Origin: an uncultured Azohydromonas sp.
GTDB lineage: Bacteria; Pseudomonadota; Gammaproteobacteria; Burkholderiales; Burkholderiaceae_C
Direction: 5' to 3'
Length of the DNA: 36,837 nt
Assembly (NCBI RefSeq): GCF_937926365.1
Contig: NZ_CALAOH010000164.1
Location: forward strand, 1 to 36,837
Below the pieces are notes generated by a model that saw nothing but the letters and a program-made list of their open reading frames with translations, had not been told where the DNA came from and did not search any database. This document shows, one piece after another, positions 16,072 to 24,368 of this stretch. Position 1 is the stretch's first letter; each line of letters opens with the position of its first letter. The position numbers and the translations under genes are program-made.

Positions 16072-16561
16072 AGGCACCCCCGAGCAGCGGGCACTGGCGC
16101 GCCTGGGCGTCGGCTTGGCGCTGGCGGCGCGAGGTGTTGAGTCGGGTGGCCCGCTCGCGGGCGTGGGGAGCCTCCTTGCGCAGCTCCGCACGGGCGGCAC
16201 GGACCTCGCCACACCAGTGCACGGCGCCGGCCTCCTCGGCGCGCGCGATGGCTTGGGGGTGCAGCCAGTACTCGGTCACGAAGACCATGCGGCCGTCGCT
16301 GCAGCCGGCAGCTTTTTCGGCGCGCTCGATGCTCCAGCCGTGCTCCTTCTGGAGGGCGTGCACGACCGCAGCGAGGCGCGTCGTGTTGGCGTTGGTCACG
16401 GCGTCCAGGCCGGTCAGGTGCTCGCCGTCCAGCAAGCGCATCAGCACTTCCGCGGTGGCGGTGGCCTTGCGGACGGGGAAGCTGCCCGGGAAAATGGCGC
16501 TGCCCTCCACGGCGGCGCCTGCCTTCAGCTTCTCGTTGGGGTGGGCGTTTTCCTTTTTCAT
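16064..16561 (-). CDS. Putative HTH protein of the element
   Basis: A 165-residue basic protein starting MKKENAHPNEKLKAGAAVEG. The central part (TATAEVLMRLLDGEHLTGLD followed by AVTNANTTRLAAVVHALQKE) looks like a winged helix, with a HGWSIERAEKAAG wing. The C-terminus is very rich in Arg and Ala. Its start overlaps the alpA-like stop (TGATG) and its end overlaps the primase start, so the three genes are translationally coupled. A regulatory or replication-accessory role is inferred from position only. Confidence 0.72.
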   Translation of the reverse strand: MKKENAHPNEKLKAGAAVEGSAIFPGSFPVRKATATAEVLMRLLDGEHLTGLDAVTNANTTRLAAVVHALQKEHGWSIERAEKAAGCSDGRMVFVTEYWLHPQAIARAEEAGAVHWCGEVRAARAELRKEAPHARERATRLNTSRRQRQADAQARQCPLLGGAYE

Positions 16562-16800
16562 CAGGCGCCCCCGTTGCCGGCCTGCTGGGCTTCCCACGCG
16601 CGCAGGTCGCCCAAGCGCCAGGCCGTGATGCCGGGGCCGAGCTTGACCGGCTGCGGCGCCTTCTTGGTCCGGACCCAGCGCCACCACGTCGCCGGGCTGA
16701 AGGGATAGCGGCCCGGCTTGCCGGGCACGCTGGTGATGGCGTCCACGCGGACGAAGGTTTCGTCGGCCAGGTCGCCGATGTCGTTGACTTGAGCAGACAT
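16561..16800 (-). CDS. AlpA-like excisionase/transcriptional activator
   Basis: A 79-residue protein. The stretch FVRVDAITSVPGKPGRYPFS leads into TWWRWVRTKKAPQPVKLGPG and ITAWRLGDLRAWEAQQAG. The PxPVKLGPxxxAWRxxDxxAW pattern is the AlpA/MerR-type winged helix-turn-helix found next to integrases in P4-like satellites and islands. It probably controls excision and the replication genes. Start chosen at ATG 16800 because GGAG lies 9 nt upstream; an ATG at 16815 adds five residues. It is the first gene of the coupled trio. Confidence 0.82.
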   Translation of the reverse strand: MSAQVNDIGDLADETFVRVDAITSVPGKPGRYPFSPATWWRWVRTKKAPQPVKLGPGITAWRLGDLRAWEAQQAGNGGA

Positions 16801-16909
16801 GCGCTCTATCTCCATTCCAGTACGCCCCTTGACATGAGGCGATGCAGAATGGTCTTGGCGGGCTGGCGCAGCGGCCAGCCGTACATGTCCAAGCGTGGAC
16901 TGGCGTGGC

Positions 16910-17659
16910 TTAGCGTGGATTGCTGGGGCGCTGACGCCCCTCCCGCCGAAGGCGCTCGGCGAGGGCCTTCCTTTTCAGCACGCCATCTCTGTGCTTGATG
17001 CTGCCGTCGGGCAGCGTTCCAACAAGTGAGCCGTATTGCTCGTCCGCGAGCGTGCGCATCGCGTTCCAGACTTCAGCCACATCCGCCGAGTTCCTGCATC
17101 GGCGCTGCGCTTCTTCAATGGCGGGCCGGAGGGCATCCCGGCGTTCTGCTGTCGTGGAGTGAACGATGGTGCGAACCTCAACTTGTGGAGCGGATGCTGC
17201 CGTGGCGTTGCCCGCTTCTTCGGGGTGCTGTTGCACGCCAATAGCTTGCAGTTCGTTCAGCAACTTTTCGCGCTCATCCTTCAACCGCTTGAGGTTTGCA
17301 TTCCGGTCGCTCATCTCAAGGTTGGACTCGCCGGGCCGTCGGATGCGGCGTGCATCGGCTTCTTCGTCGATGGGGCGAATACGCTCCCACAGGTCCCAGG
17401 CGCGCGTGTAGGCGTCGCCTTCGGCCGGCGCAGGCGGAGCCGCATCGGGGTCCATGAACCGGACGTAGGCCCGCGCGTGTTCGTCGCTGAAGCCCGCTGC
17501 TGCCGGGTCCTGCAGAACCTTTTGCAGATGGTCCTTGATCGCTTGCTGATGATCCTCAGCCAACTGCTGGTCGCTGGGCCGCTTCACGTCATGTCGTTGG
17601 TGGTCTTGGGCGCCTGGGGAGGCAGGAGCATCGGGTACGGCGTTCTTCTTCGATGGCAT
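16910..17659 (-). CDS. Hypothetical charged coiled-coil-like protein of the element
   Basis: A 249-residue protein starting MPSKKNAVPDAPASPGAQDH. It is rich in charged residues and predicted mostly helical. A central stretch (NLKRLKDEREKLLNELQAIG) has coiled-coil character, and the C-terminus is very basic (KRKALAERLRREGRQR). I recognise no domain. Base composition is visibly less GC-rich than the host genes on both sides, a sign of foreign origin. It lies 95 bp after the integrase and ~110 bp before the alpA-like gene. The start is the only convincing ATG in the frame, but no strong ribosome binding site precedes it. Confidence 0.68.
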   Translation of the reverse strand: MPSKKNAVPDAPASPGAQDHQRHDVKRPSDQQLAEDHQQAIKDHLQKVLQDPAAAGFSDEHARAYVRFMDPDAAPPAPAEGDAYTRAWDLWERIRPIDEEADARRIRRPGESNLEMSDRNANLKRLKDEREKLLNELQAIGVQQHPEEAGNATAASAPQVEVRTIVHSTTAERRDALRPAIEEAQRRCRNSADVAEVWNAMRTLADEQYGSLVGTLPDGSIKHRDGVLKRKALAERLRREGRQRPSNPR

Positions 17660-17754
17660 CGGGCTGTGCGTTTCCAGGTTGTAGGGCAGTCGTTCGCCAC
17701 TCCGGGGGCATGACTCGCGGTCCGATCGGCGGCCTTTGTGAGCTGAAAAAAGGG

Positions 17755-19035
17755 TCAGGTGGCCGACGCGCTGTGCAGCGGCACCACCACGCCGGGCAGC
17801 TCCACGCGCGACAGAAACGCGGCCCAGTCGTCCATGAGCCGGCGCCGCTTCTCGAACAGGTCGCCGCGCCGGTAGGCGGCTTCCACCTTGTCGCCCACGG
17901 CGTGCGCCAGGACCATCTCCGCCACCTCGCGCGGGTAGTGGGTGCGCTCGGCGGCCCAGTCCCGAAACGTGCTGCGCAGGCCGTGGGGCACGGCCACGCG
18001 GCCGTCCTTGTCCTTGAAGCCCATGCGCCGCATGACGGCGCTCAGCGTCATGTCGCTGAGCATGGCGCCGCGCGCGGCCGGGAACACCAGCGGGTTGTCG
18101 GCCATGCGAGGCAGGGCGCGCAGCAACTCCACCGCCGCGGGCGGCAGCGGCACGCGGTGCGCCTTGCCGGACTTCATGCGCTGCTTGCTGGCGCCCTCCA
18201 CCGCGTCGCCCGGGATTTCCCACACCGCCGCGTCCAGGTCGATCTCCGACCAGCGCGCCGCGCGCACGTTCTGCGAGCGCACGGCGGTAAGCAGCAGAAA
18301 CTCCAGTGCCCGCGCGCCCATGCCCTCGCGCTGCTTCAGCTCGCACATGAAGGCGCCGGCCTGCCCTACCTGCACCGCCGGACAGTTCTCGACCTTGGAA
18401 ACTTTGGCCGGCGCCGGCAGCAGCTTGTCCAGATGCCCGCGCCAGCGCGCCGGGTTGAGCCCCTGGCGGTAACCCCGGGCCGTGGCCCAGTCCAGTACCT
18501 GCTCGATTCGCCCGCGCACGCGGCTGGCCGTCTCGGTCTTGGTGTGCCAGATGGGCTCCAGCACGGCCAGGACGTGCGACAGCTCCACGTCGCGCACCAG
18601 CAGCTCGCCCAGTACCGGGGAGGCGTAGCTCTGCAGCGTGTTCGTCCACTGCTGGGCGTGCTTGGGGTTGCTCCAGCCCGGCGCGTGGGCCTTCACAAAT
18701 TTGGTGGCGCACTGGTCGAAGGTGAGGGCCGCGGCCCGTTCGGCCTGCAGCTTGGAGCGCGCCGCCCGGGCCTCCTCGATGGGGTCGGTGCCCGCCTTGA
18801 CCTTGGCGCGGGCCTCGCGCGCGGCGTCGCGCGCCTGCGCCAGCGTCACGGCCGGGAAGCCGCCCAGCCCCATGTCACGGCGCCGTCCGCCCACGGTCAT
18901 GCGCAGCACCCATGTCCGCGCGCCCGTCGGGGCCACCTGCAGCGCCAAGCCGGGGACGCCACCGACGAAGTGCAGGCCCGGCTCGGTCAGGCGGGACACG
19001 GCCAGCGGCCCTAACTCAGCGGCTTGCTTTGGCAT
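17755..19035 (-). CDS. Tyrosine recombinase (P4-type integrase)
   Basis: A 426-residue site-specific recombinase. Residues ~1-90 are the DUF4102 arm-binding domain (LALQVAPTGARTWVLRMTVG, then GRRRDMGLGGFPAVTLAQAR). Residues ~105-190 are the core-binding SAM-like domain. The catalytic set is complete: R253 in LLLTAVRSQNVRAARW, K288 in RMKSGKAHRVPL, H351 and R354 in HGLRSTFRDW, H378 in LAHAVG and the nucleophile Y388 in EAAYRRGD. GGAGG precedes the ATG. The gene begins ~155 bp from the 3' end of tRNA-Ser, the standard place for an integrase that uses the tRNA as attB. Arm-type repeats overlap its promoter region, so its expression may be self-limited. Confidence 0.95.
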   Translation of the reverse strand: MPKQAAELGPLAVSRLTEPGLHFVGGVPGLALQVAPTGARTWVLRMTVGGRRRDMGLGGFPAVTLAQARDAAREARAKVKAGTDPIEEARAARSKLQAERAAALTFDQCATKFVKAHAPGWSNPKHAQQWTNTLQSYASPVLGELLVRDVELSHVLAVLEPIWHTKTETASRVRGRIEQVLDWATARGYRQGLNPARWRGHLDKLLPAPAKVSKVENCPAVQVGQAGAFMCELKQREGMGARALEFLLLTAVRSQNVRAARWSEIDLDAAVWEIPGDAVEGASKQRMKSGKAHRVPLPPAAVELLRALPRMADNPLVFPAARGAMLSDMTLSAVMRRMGFKDKDGRVAVPHGLRSTFRDWAAERTHYPREVAEMVLAHAVGDKVEAAYRRGDLFEKRRRLMDDWAAFLSRVELPGVVVPLHSASAT

Positions 19036-19056
19036 CGGTCATACCTCCTGCGCCAT

Positions 19057-19122
19057 ACCCATCAACCTACCCATCAACCCAAGTGCGCTTGGATGATACG
19101 GCTTGAGCCGCCTTTGATGGGT
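19057..19122. promoter_or_regulatory. Integrase arm-type sites at the right end
   Basis: ACCCATCAAC occurs at 19057-19066 and 19069-19078, 12 bp apart, and once inverted as TTTGATGGGT at 19113-19122. The pair has the same core and spacing as in both left-end repeats (10373/10385 and 11479/11491). The sites lie between the integrase start and the tRNA, on the element side of the att core, as expected for binding by the integrase N-terminal domain. Confidence 0.65.
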
Positions 19123-19190
19123 AAGTTTGGAGTGCTCCCTCTGAAAACGGCTGCAAGTGCAGTGCCGTGAAACATCGTGAGGGGCCGGGG

Positions 19191-19280
19191 TGGCGGAAGC
19201 GGTGGGATTCGAACCCACGGAGGGGATCAACCCTCGCCGGTTTTCAAGACCGGTGCCTTAAACCGCTCGGCCACGCTTCC
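19191..19280 (-). tRNA. tRNA-Ser (anticodon UGA); attR overlaps its 3' end
   Basis: The 90-nt gene reads GGAAGCG at the 5' end and CGCTTCC-G-CCA at the 3' end, with CCA encoded. The anticodon loop CTTGAAA (anticodon at 19244-19246) sits in a CCGGT/ACCGG stem. A long variable arm (GAGGG...CCCTC) and GGTTCGAATC in the T arm confirm the serine type. It is intact although an element is inserted at its 3' end. The 3' end TGGCGGAAGCGGTG on the + strand (19191-19204) is the proposed right att core. Confidence 0.97.
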
Positions 19281-19349
19281 TGGATGCTGTCGCCGCGTGA
19301 CGCGTCACCCGGCGAAGGCGCGCATTGTCGCATCAACCGCGGCCGTCCC

Positions 19350-20360
19350 TCACGGCGGCGTGCGGCCTCGCACTTCATCCAGCCGCCGGCACAGCTCCCC
19401 GGCGCCCTGCAGCAAGCGGTCAGTGGGGCGGTGCAGGGTGTCGGCATCGAGCAGCAGCAGCGCGTCCTGGCGCGTGGCGCGCAGGCCGCGCAGCGCCTGC
19501 CAGCGCGCCAGCGGCTCGGGGCCGCCGCTGTCCTGGCGCGAGGCGGCGATGACGTCCGGATCGGCCTGCACCACCGCCTCCTCGCTCACCGTGGGCGTGA
19601 GCGGGGCCAGGCCGGCGAAGACGTTGCGCCCGCCGCACAGCTGCAGCGCCTGGCTGATGAAATGGCGGCCGTTGACCGTCAGCAGGGGCCGCTGCCAGAT
19701 CTGATAGAAGACCCGCAGCTCGCGCCGCCCCGCGTAGTGCGTGCGCAGCGCCTGCAGCTCGCCCTCGTAGCGCCGCGCGGCGGCCTCGGCGGCGTCCGCG
19801 CTGCCGGCCAGCGCGCCCAGGCGGCGCAGCGTGGCGGCCACGTCCTCCAGGCGCTGCAGCCGGCTGAAGTACAGCGGCAGCTTCAGTGCCTGCAGCCGCT
19901 GCAACTGCCGCGCGGCGGTGCCGTCGGCCCACACCACCACCACGTCCGGCCGCAGCGCCACGATGCGCTCCAGGTCCAGCTGCGCGCTGTCGCCCACGCG
20001 CGGCAGCCGCCGCGCCGCGGCGGGGAAGTCGCTCCACGCGTCCACGCCCACCACCCGGTCGCCCGCGCCGGCGGCGAACAGCAGCTCGGTCAGGTGCGGC
20101 GCCACGCTCACGATGCGCCGCGCCGGGTGCGGCAGCAACAATTCGTGGCCCTCGTCGTCGCGCAGGCGCAGCGGCGCGTCCGGGGACGGTGGCGCTGCGG
20201 GAAGTGCTGTCGGCTTGGGCGCCTGCGCCGCCACGGATGCCGCTGTGGGCGCGGCGGCAGCCGCTCCGGCCGGTGCCAGGCCCAGTCCCAAGCCTGCCGC
20301 CAGCGCCAGCAGCCCGGCCGCGTACTGAAACCAGCGCGAAAGCGTGATGCCGTATCTCAT
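19350..20360 (-). CDS. btuF: Cobalamin-binding periplasmic protein
   Basis: A 336-residue helical-backbone metal-receptor protein that delivers vitamin B12 to BtuCD. The N-terminus is a signal peptide (MRYGITLSRWFQYAAGLLAL...) followed by a long Ala/Pro linker. The mature part has RRIVSVAPHLTELLFAAGAG, VGVDAWSDFPAAARRLPRVG and LDLERIVALRPDVVVVW, the blocks that line the corrinoid site in BtuF-type proteins. It is the last gene of the btuBCDF operon, starting 5 bp after the btuD stop. Confidence 0.9.
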   Translation of the reverse strand: MRYGITLSRWFQYAAGLLALAAGLGLGLAPAGAAAAAPTAASVAAQAPKPTALPAAPPSPDAPLRLRDDEGHELLLPHPARRIVSVAPHLTELLFAAGAGDRVVGVDAWSDFPAAARRLPRVGDSAQLDLERIVALRPDVVVVWADGTAARQLQRLQALKLPLYFSRLQRLEDVAATLRRLGALAGSADAAEAAARRYEGELQALRTHYAGRRELRVFYQIWQRPLLTVNGRHFISQALQLCGGRNVFAGLAPLTPTVSEEAVVQADPDVIAASRQDSGGPEPLARWQALRGLRATRQDALLLLDADTLHRPTDRLLQGAGELCRRLDEVRGRTPP

Positions 20361-20365
20361 GGCCT

Positions 20366-21142
20366 TCAGTCCGCCACGAACACGGTGCGGCCCTGCACCT
20401 GGCCGCGGTGCACGCGATGGCCGAAGGCCGCCGACAGGGCCTCGGCGCTCATCACCGCGTCCGCCGGCCCGGCCTGTGCCGGCATGCCCGCGCGGCCCAG
20501 CAGCAGCGCGTGCGTGGCGAAGCGGTGGGCCAGGTTGAAGTCGTGGATGGACAGCAGCACGGCATGGCCCTCGCGCTGCGCGAGCGCGCGCAGGTGCTCC
20601 AGCAGCCCCACTTGGTGCGGCAGGTCCAGGTGCGCCAGCGCCTCGTCGAGCATCAGCAGGCGCGGGGCCTGCGCCAGCAGCGCGGCGATGCCCACGCGCT
20701 GGCGTTCGCCGCCGGAGAGCGCGCGCACGTCGCGCGCCTCGAAGCCGTGCAGGTCCACCGCCGCCAGCGCGGCGCGGGCGATGCGGTGGTCGTCCTCCGA
20801 CTCCCAGCCCCAGCGCGGCAGGTGAGGGTGGCGGCCGGTGAGCACCACCTCCAGCACCGGGCTGGAGAAGGCGTCGTGCAGCTGCTGCGGCAGTAGCCCG
20901 CGCCGGCGCGCGGCTTCCAGCGGCGACCACGCTTGCAGGGGCAGCCCTTCCAGCAGCACTTGGCCGCCCTGCGCCGGCCGCAGCCCGGCCAGCGTGTGCA
21001 GCAGCGTGCTCTTGCCGCTGCCGTTGGGGCCCAGCAGCGCCCAGCACTGGCCCGGTTCGATGCGCAGGTCCAGCCCCTCGGCCAGCGTGCGCGTGCCCGC
21101 GCGCAGCGTCAGCCCGATGGCCTGCAGCAGCGTCGCGCTCAC
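20366..21142 (-). CDS. btuD: Cobalamin ABC transporter ATPase
   Basis: A 258-residue ABC ATPase: Walker A LLGPNGSGKST, Q-loop LLPQQLHD, signature LSGGERQRV, Walker B LLMLDEALAHLD (Ala replaces the usual Pro after Glu) and the H-loop LLSIHDFNLA. GTG start chosen because its GTGA overlaps the btuC stop, giving coupled translation. Together with BtuC and BtuF it imports B12 across the inner membrane. The family also carries haem and iron-siderophores, but the riboswitch fixes the substrate as cobalamin. Confidence 0.9.
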   Translation of the reverse strand: MSATLLQAIGLTLRAGTRTLAEGLDLRIEPGQCWALLGPNGSGKSTLLHTLAGLRPAQGGQVLLEGLPLQAWSPLEAARRRGLLPQQLHDAFSSPVLEVVLTGRHPHLPRWGWESEDDHRIARAALAAVDLHGFEARDVRALSGGERQRVGIAALLAQAPRLLMLDEALAHLDLPHQVGLLEHLRALAQREGHAVLLSIHDFNLAHRFATHALLLGRAGMPAQAGPADAVMSAEALSAAFGHRVHRGQVQGRTVFVAD

Positions 21143-22137
21143 CGTCGCCCCTCCGCGCGCAGCAGCAGCGCGATGAACGCGGGCGCGCCCAGCAGCGCCA
21201 TCACCACGCCCACGGGCAACTGCTGCGGGGCCACGGCGGTACGCGCCAGGGTGTCGGCCAGCAGCAGCAGCGTGCCGCCGCCCAGGGCGCAGGCCGGCAG
21301 CAGTACGCGCTGGTCGTTGCCGATGAGCAGCCGCAGCGCGTGCGGCGCCACCAGCCCCACGAAGCCCACCGCGCCGGCGGTCGCCACCGCCACCGCCGCG
21401 GCCAGCGAGGCCAGCAGGTACAGCGCGCGCTGCAGCCACGCCACGCGCACGCCCAGCGCCTGCGCGCCGGCGGCGCCGCGCAGCAACAGGTTCAATTCAC
21501 GCGCCAGCGGCCACAGTGCCAGCAGCAGCCCCGCCAGCGCCGCCAGCGGCCAGCCCGGCGCGTCGGCGCCGGCCAGGTCGCCGCTGAGCCAGAACAGCAT
21601 CCCGCGCAGCTGCGCCTCCGGCACCAGCGTCAGCAGCAGCAGCGTCGCGGCGGCCCACAGCGCCGCCAGCATCACGCCGGTGAGCAGCAGCCGCGGCACG
21701 CTGCCTTCGCTCTCGCCGAGCTGCGGCTGCCAGGCGCGGCGCGCCAGGCCGAAGAGCAGCAGCGTGGAGGTGAGCGCGCCGGCGAAGGCACCGAGCTGCA
21801 GCGTCAGCAGCCCGCCGCCGAGCATGAGCGCGATGAGCGAGCCCACCGCCGCGCCGCCGGAGGTGCCCAGCACGTAGGGATCGGCCAGGGGGTTGCGCAG
21901 CAGCACCTGCATCAGCGCCCCGGCCAGCGCCAGCAGCGCGCCGCTGGCGAAGGCGGACAGCGCGCGCGGCAGCCGCAGCGCGTGCAGCACCTGCGCGGCG
22001 GGGCTGTCGTCGGGGTGCAGCAGCAGCCGCGGCAGCTCCGCCAGCGCGATCTCGCTGCTGCCGCTGGCCAGCGCCACGCCCAGGGCAGCGACGGCCAGCA
22101 GTGCCAGCAGCAGCCAGATGCGCAGGGCGCGGAGCAT
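21139..22137 (-). CDS. btuC: Cobalamin ABC transporter permease (FecCD family)
   Basis: A 332-residue, very hydrophobic permease with about ten membrane segments. Typical motifs are LRLPRALSAFASGALLALAG, LMQVLLRNPLADPYVLGTSG and VGFVGLVAPHALRLLIG, the latter followed by LLLLADTLAR. These define the FecCD/BtuC family. It lies 12 bp after btuB and overlaps btuD by 4 bp. It forms the transmembrane channel of the B12 importer. Confidence 0.93.
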   Translation of the reverse strand: MLRALRIWLLLALLAVAALGVALASGSSEIALAELPRLLLHPDDSPAAQVLHALRLPRALSAFASGALLALAGALMQVLLRNPLADPYVLGTSGGAAVGSLIALMLGGGLLTLQLGAFAGALTSTLLLFGLARRAWQPQLGESEGSVPRLLLTGVMLAALWAAATLLLLTLVPEAQLRGMLFWLSGDLAGADAPGWPLAALAGLLLALWPLARELNLLLRGAAGAQALGVRVAWLQRALYLLASLAAAVAVATAGAVGFVGLVAPHALRLLIGNDQRVLLPACALGGGTLLLLADTLARTAVAPQQLPVGVVMALLGAPAFIALLLRAEGRR

Positions 22138-22149
22138 GGGGATGGCTGC

Positions 22150-24045
22150 TTACTTGGCCGCGTATTCCAGCGCCACGAAGAGCTTGCGGCCTGGCGTGTT
22201 GAAACCCTGCGACAGCGTGTAGTCCTTGTCGGTCAGGTTGTTGATACGGGCCGTGAGGCTGAGCTCGGGCGTGAGGGCATAACCGGCGTGGAGGTTCAGC
22301 AAGGTGTAGCCGCCCAGGCGCGTGGTGTTGCCTGCGTCGTTGAAACGATCGCCACTGCCAACGAGCTCCAGCCCGGCGCGCCAGGGGCCGGGTGTCCAGT
22401 TGAAGCTGAAGGTGCCGTACTGCTTCGCGCGGCGTGCCAACCGGCGGCCGGTGTCGGCATCCTCGGCGCTCTGCAGCGTCCACTCGGCGCGTGCATTCCA
22501 CAGTGCCGTGACATGGCCGGCATCCAGCGTCGCGCCGCGGATGCGGGCCTGGCCGACGTTCACCACCGTGGAATCGAAAGTGACGGGGTCGAAAACGAAC
22601 TGGATCAGGTCCTTGACCTTGCTACGGAACAGCGTCAAGCCGGCGCGCCGCCCGCCATCGTCGTAGCGCAACGCGGTTTCAACGCTGCGCGCACGTTCGG
22701 GGCGCAGATCGGGATTGCCGGCGTACTGGAAGGAGGGCAACTGCAGATACAGGTCATTGAAGGTCGGGGCCTTGAACGCCGTGCCGGCGGCCGCTGATAC
22801 CCGCCAGGTCGGAGAGAGCTGGAAGCCGTAGGCGAGGCGGCCCGTGCCATGGCCACCGAACTGCGAGTTGTCGTCGTGGCGCAGCGAAGCTTCCAGGCCG
22901 TGGACGCCAAACGTGGCGGCATAGCTGCCGAATATCGAGCGGACCGTGCGGCGGGTCTGCAGGTACGCGGCCGTATCGCCCTCCACCCGCTCACGGCGCC
23001 ATTCGAGGCCGGCCGCCAGGGTGCCCACCGGCAGCGCGAAGTCGTTCTGCCACGTGAACTGGTCCTGGTCGGTGCGCAGGCGGCTGGGGTCCTTGCCCTC
23101 GTTGCGGTAGTCATCGGTGCCGCGCGCCAGGCGCAACAGGCTGAGCCAGTGGGCACCCAGCCGGTTGCGGCTTTCCGCCGACATGCCCGAGAGGCGCTGG
23201 TGCGCAACGTCGTCGGTCGCCGGGCCGTTGTCGAAGTGCGTATCGGTGTCGCTGGCCCAGGCCCTGAGCGCCAGCGTCTGGTCCTTGGACCAGGCGTGCG
23301 TCACGCCGGCGCTGATGTTGCGGTTGCGCGAAGCGTCACGATCGGCATTGAACAACTGCCAGGCGGCTGGCGTGCCCGGCGGGTCGATGGACGGATTGGT
23401 GGCCGAGAAGCTGTCGGTGTCCTTGTAGCCTGCATCCAGCGACAGCGTGGTGTTGCCCAGGCGCCGGCCGATGCCTGCGCCAATCTCGCGCGTGCGGTCG
23501 CTGCCCATTGCCAGGCGCGCGGTCGTGCGTTCGCCTTGGTGGGTGAAGATCTGGATCACGCCGCCAATGGCGTCCGCGCCGTAGAGGCTGCTGGCCGGGC
23601 CACGCAGCACTTCGATGCGCTCGATCTGGCTCAGCGGCAGGTGTTGCAGCGACGTGGTCCCGGCAGAGGCCGAGTTGACCCGCACGCCGTCCACCAGCAC
23701 CACCACATGGTTGGCGTTGGTGCCGCGCACGAACACGTTGGTCAACTGTCCCGGACCGCCGTTGCCGGCCACCTCCACGCCCGCCCGGGCCTGCAGCAAC
23801 TCAGGCAGGGTCATGCTGCCGGCGTTGCGGATCTGCTCCGCGTCGATCACGCGCACGTCGGCCAGTGCGTCGGACACAGACTGCGGAATGCGCGTGGCCG
23901 TCACCACCACCGGATGCACCGGCACCGAGGCCTGCGCGACGTCGTAGGAGGGCTGTGCCAGCGCCTCGGCGGCGCGGGCGATGGGATTCAGGGCGAGCAG
24001 GGCCAGGCCGCACAGCGCGGCGGGCCGAAGGGAAGCGGACTTCAT
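22150..24045 (-). CDS. btuB: TonB-dependent vitamin B12 receptor
   Basis: A 631-residue outer-membrane beta-barrel receptor with a signal peptide (MKSASLRPAALCGLALLALN). The TonB box region is PVVVTATR. The plug domain is clear: TLPELLQARAGVEVAGNGGP, VFVRGTNANHVVVLVDGVRV and IERIEVLRGPASSLYGADAI. The barrel ends in LFVALEYAAK. The C-terminal residue is Lys, not the usual aromatic residue that the barrel-assembly machinery prefers. Start at ATG 24045; longer frames run into the riboswitch. Regulated by the cobalamin riboswitch in its leader. Confidence 0.93.
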   Translation of the reverse strand: MKSASLRPAALCGLALLALNPIARAAEALAQPSYDVAQASVPVHPVVVTATRIPQSVSDALADVRVIDAEQIRNAGSMTLPELLQARAGVEVAGNGGPGQLTNVFVRGTNANHVVVLVDGVRVNSASAGTTSLQHLPLSQIERIEVLRGPASSLYGADAIGGVIQIFTHQGERTTARLAMGSDRTREIGAGIGRRLGNTTLSLDAGYKDTDSFSATNPSIDPPGTPAAWQLFNADRDASRNRNISAGVTHAWSKDQTLALRAWASDTDTHFDNGPATDDVAHQRLSGMSAESRNRLGAHWLSLLRLARGTDDYRNEGKDPSRLRTDQDQFTWQNDFALPVGTLAAGLEWRRERVEGDTAAYLQTRRTVRSIFGSYAATFGVHGLEASLRHDDNSQFGGHGTGRLAYGFQLSPTWRVSAAAGTAFKAPTFNDLYLQLPSFQYAGNPDLRPERARSVETALRYDDGGRRAGLTLFRSKVKDLIQFVFDPVTFDSTVVNVGQARIRGATLDAGHVTALWNARAEWTLQSAEDADTGRRLARRAKQYGTFSFNWTPGPWRAGLELVGSGDRFNDAGNTTRLGGYTLLNLHAGYALTPELSLTARINNLTDKDYTLSQGFNTPGRKLFVALEYAAK

Positions 24046-24120
24046 CAGGCAGGTCTCCGGCAGCCAGCGTCCCCGCAGGCTGCAGTGGCATGAAGCCGCG
24101 GCCAGGCCGCGGCGGCGGTG

Positions 24121-24360
24121 CTTTCGAGGCCGGTATCCGGGCTCGCAGGCCGCGGGCGGTGGAGAACACCGCACGCGTCGCTCGCATCGCCTTCCCACGG
24201 ACCGCGCGGCCCGCAGTGGCTTCGTGATGCGCGAACTGACCTGCCTACCGGTGCGGGGGCAGCGCAGGCCTGGACGGCTTCGGCCGGGTACTCATGTCCC
24301 GCCGTGCCGCTTCACCTGCTTCCCGTTCAACCCCCGGGACAACCCGGAGGCACCTGAAGC
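24121..24360 (-). ncRNA. Cobalamin (B12) riboswitch
   Basis: The leader of btuB on the minus strand has all the sequence marks of the AdoCbl class: CAGGTGCCTCCGGG at the 5' end, then GGGAAGCAGGTGAAG, the B12 box region with AAGCCACTG and GTGGGAAGGCGATGCGAG, and the 3' closing GAGCCCGGATACCGGCCT. It ends about 75 nt before the btuB start. High B12 is expected to shut off the whole btuBCDF operon. Confidence 0.93.
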
Positions 24361-24368
24361 GGCGCGCA

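Larger units (their letters stand above)
10316..19203. mobile_element. tRNA-Ser-integrated genomic element (satellite/IME-like), ~8.9 kb
   Basis: Proposed limits run from the left att-like core (10319-10331) to the matching 3' end of tRNA-Ser (19191-19204). The right part has the order int, hypothetical, alpA-like, putative HTH, primase-helicase, all on the minus strand and reading away from the tRNA. The left part holds toxin-antitoxin modules and gene remnants. ACCCATCA arm-type pairs with 12-bp periodicity lie just inside both ends. No capsid, tail, relaxase or conjugation genes are seen, so it resembles a phage satellite or a minimal integrative element that depends on a helper. The left limit is inferred; a second att-like copy at 11422 would give a shorter element. 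Confidence 0.75.

Noticed and set aside
13945..16140. 731-residue frame on the + strand
   Set aside because: Antisense to the primase-helicase; its translation is His/Arg/Gln-rich with no domain, a typical shadow in GC-rich DNA.
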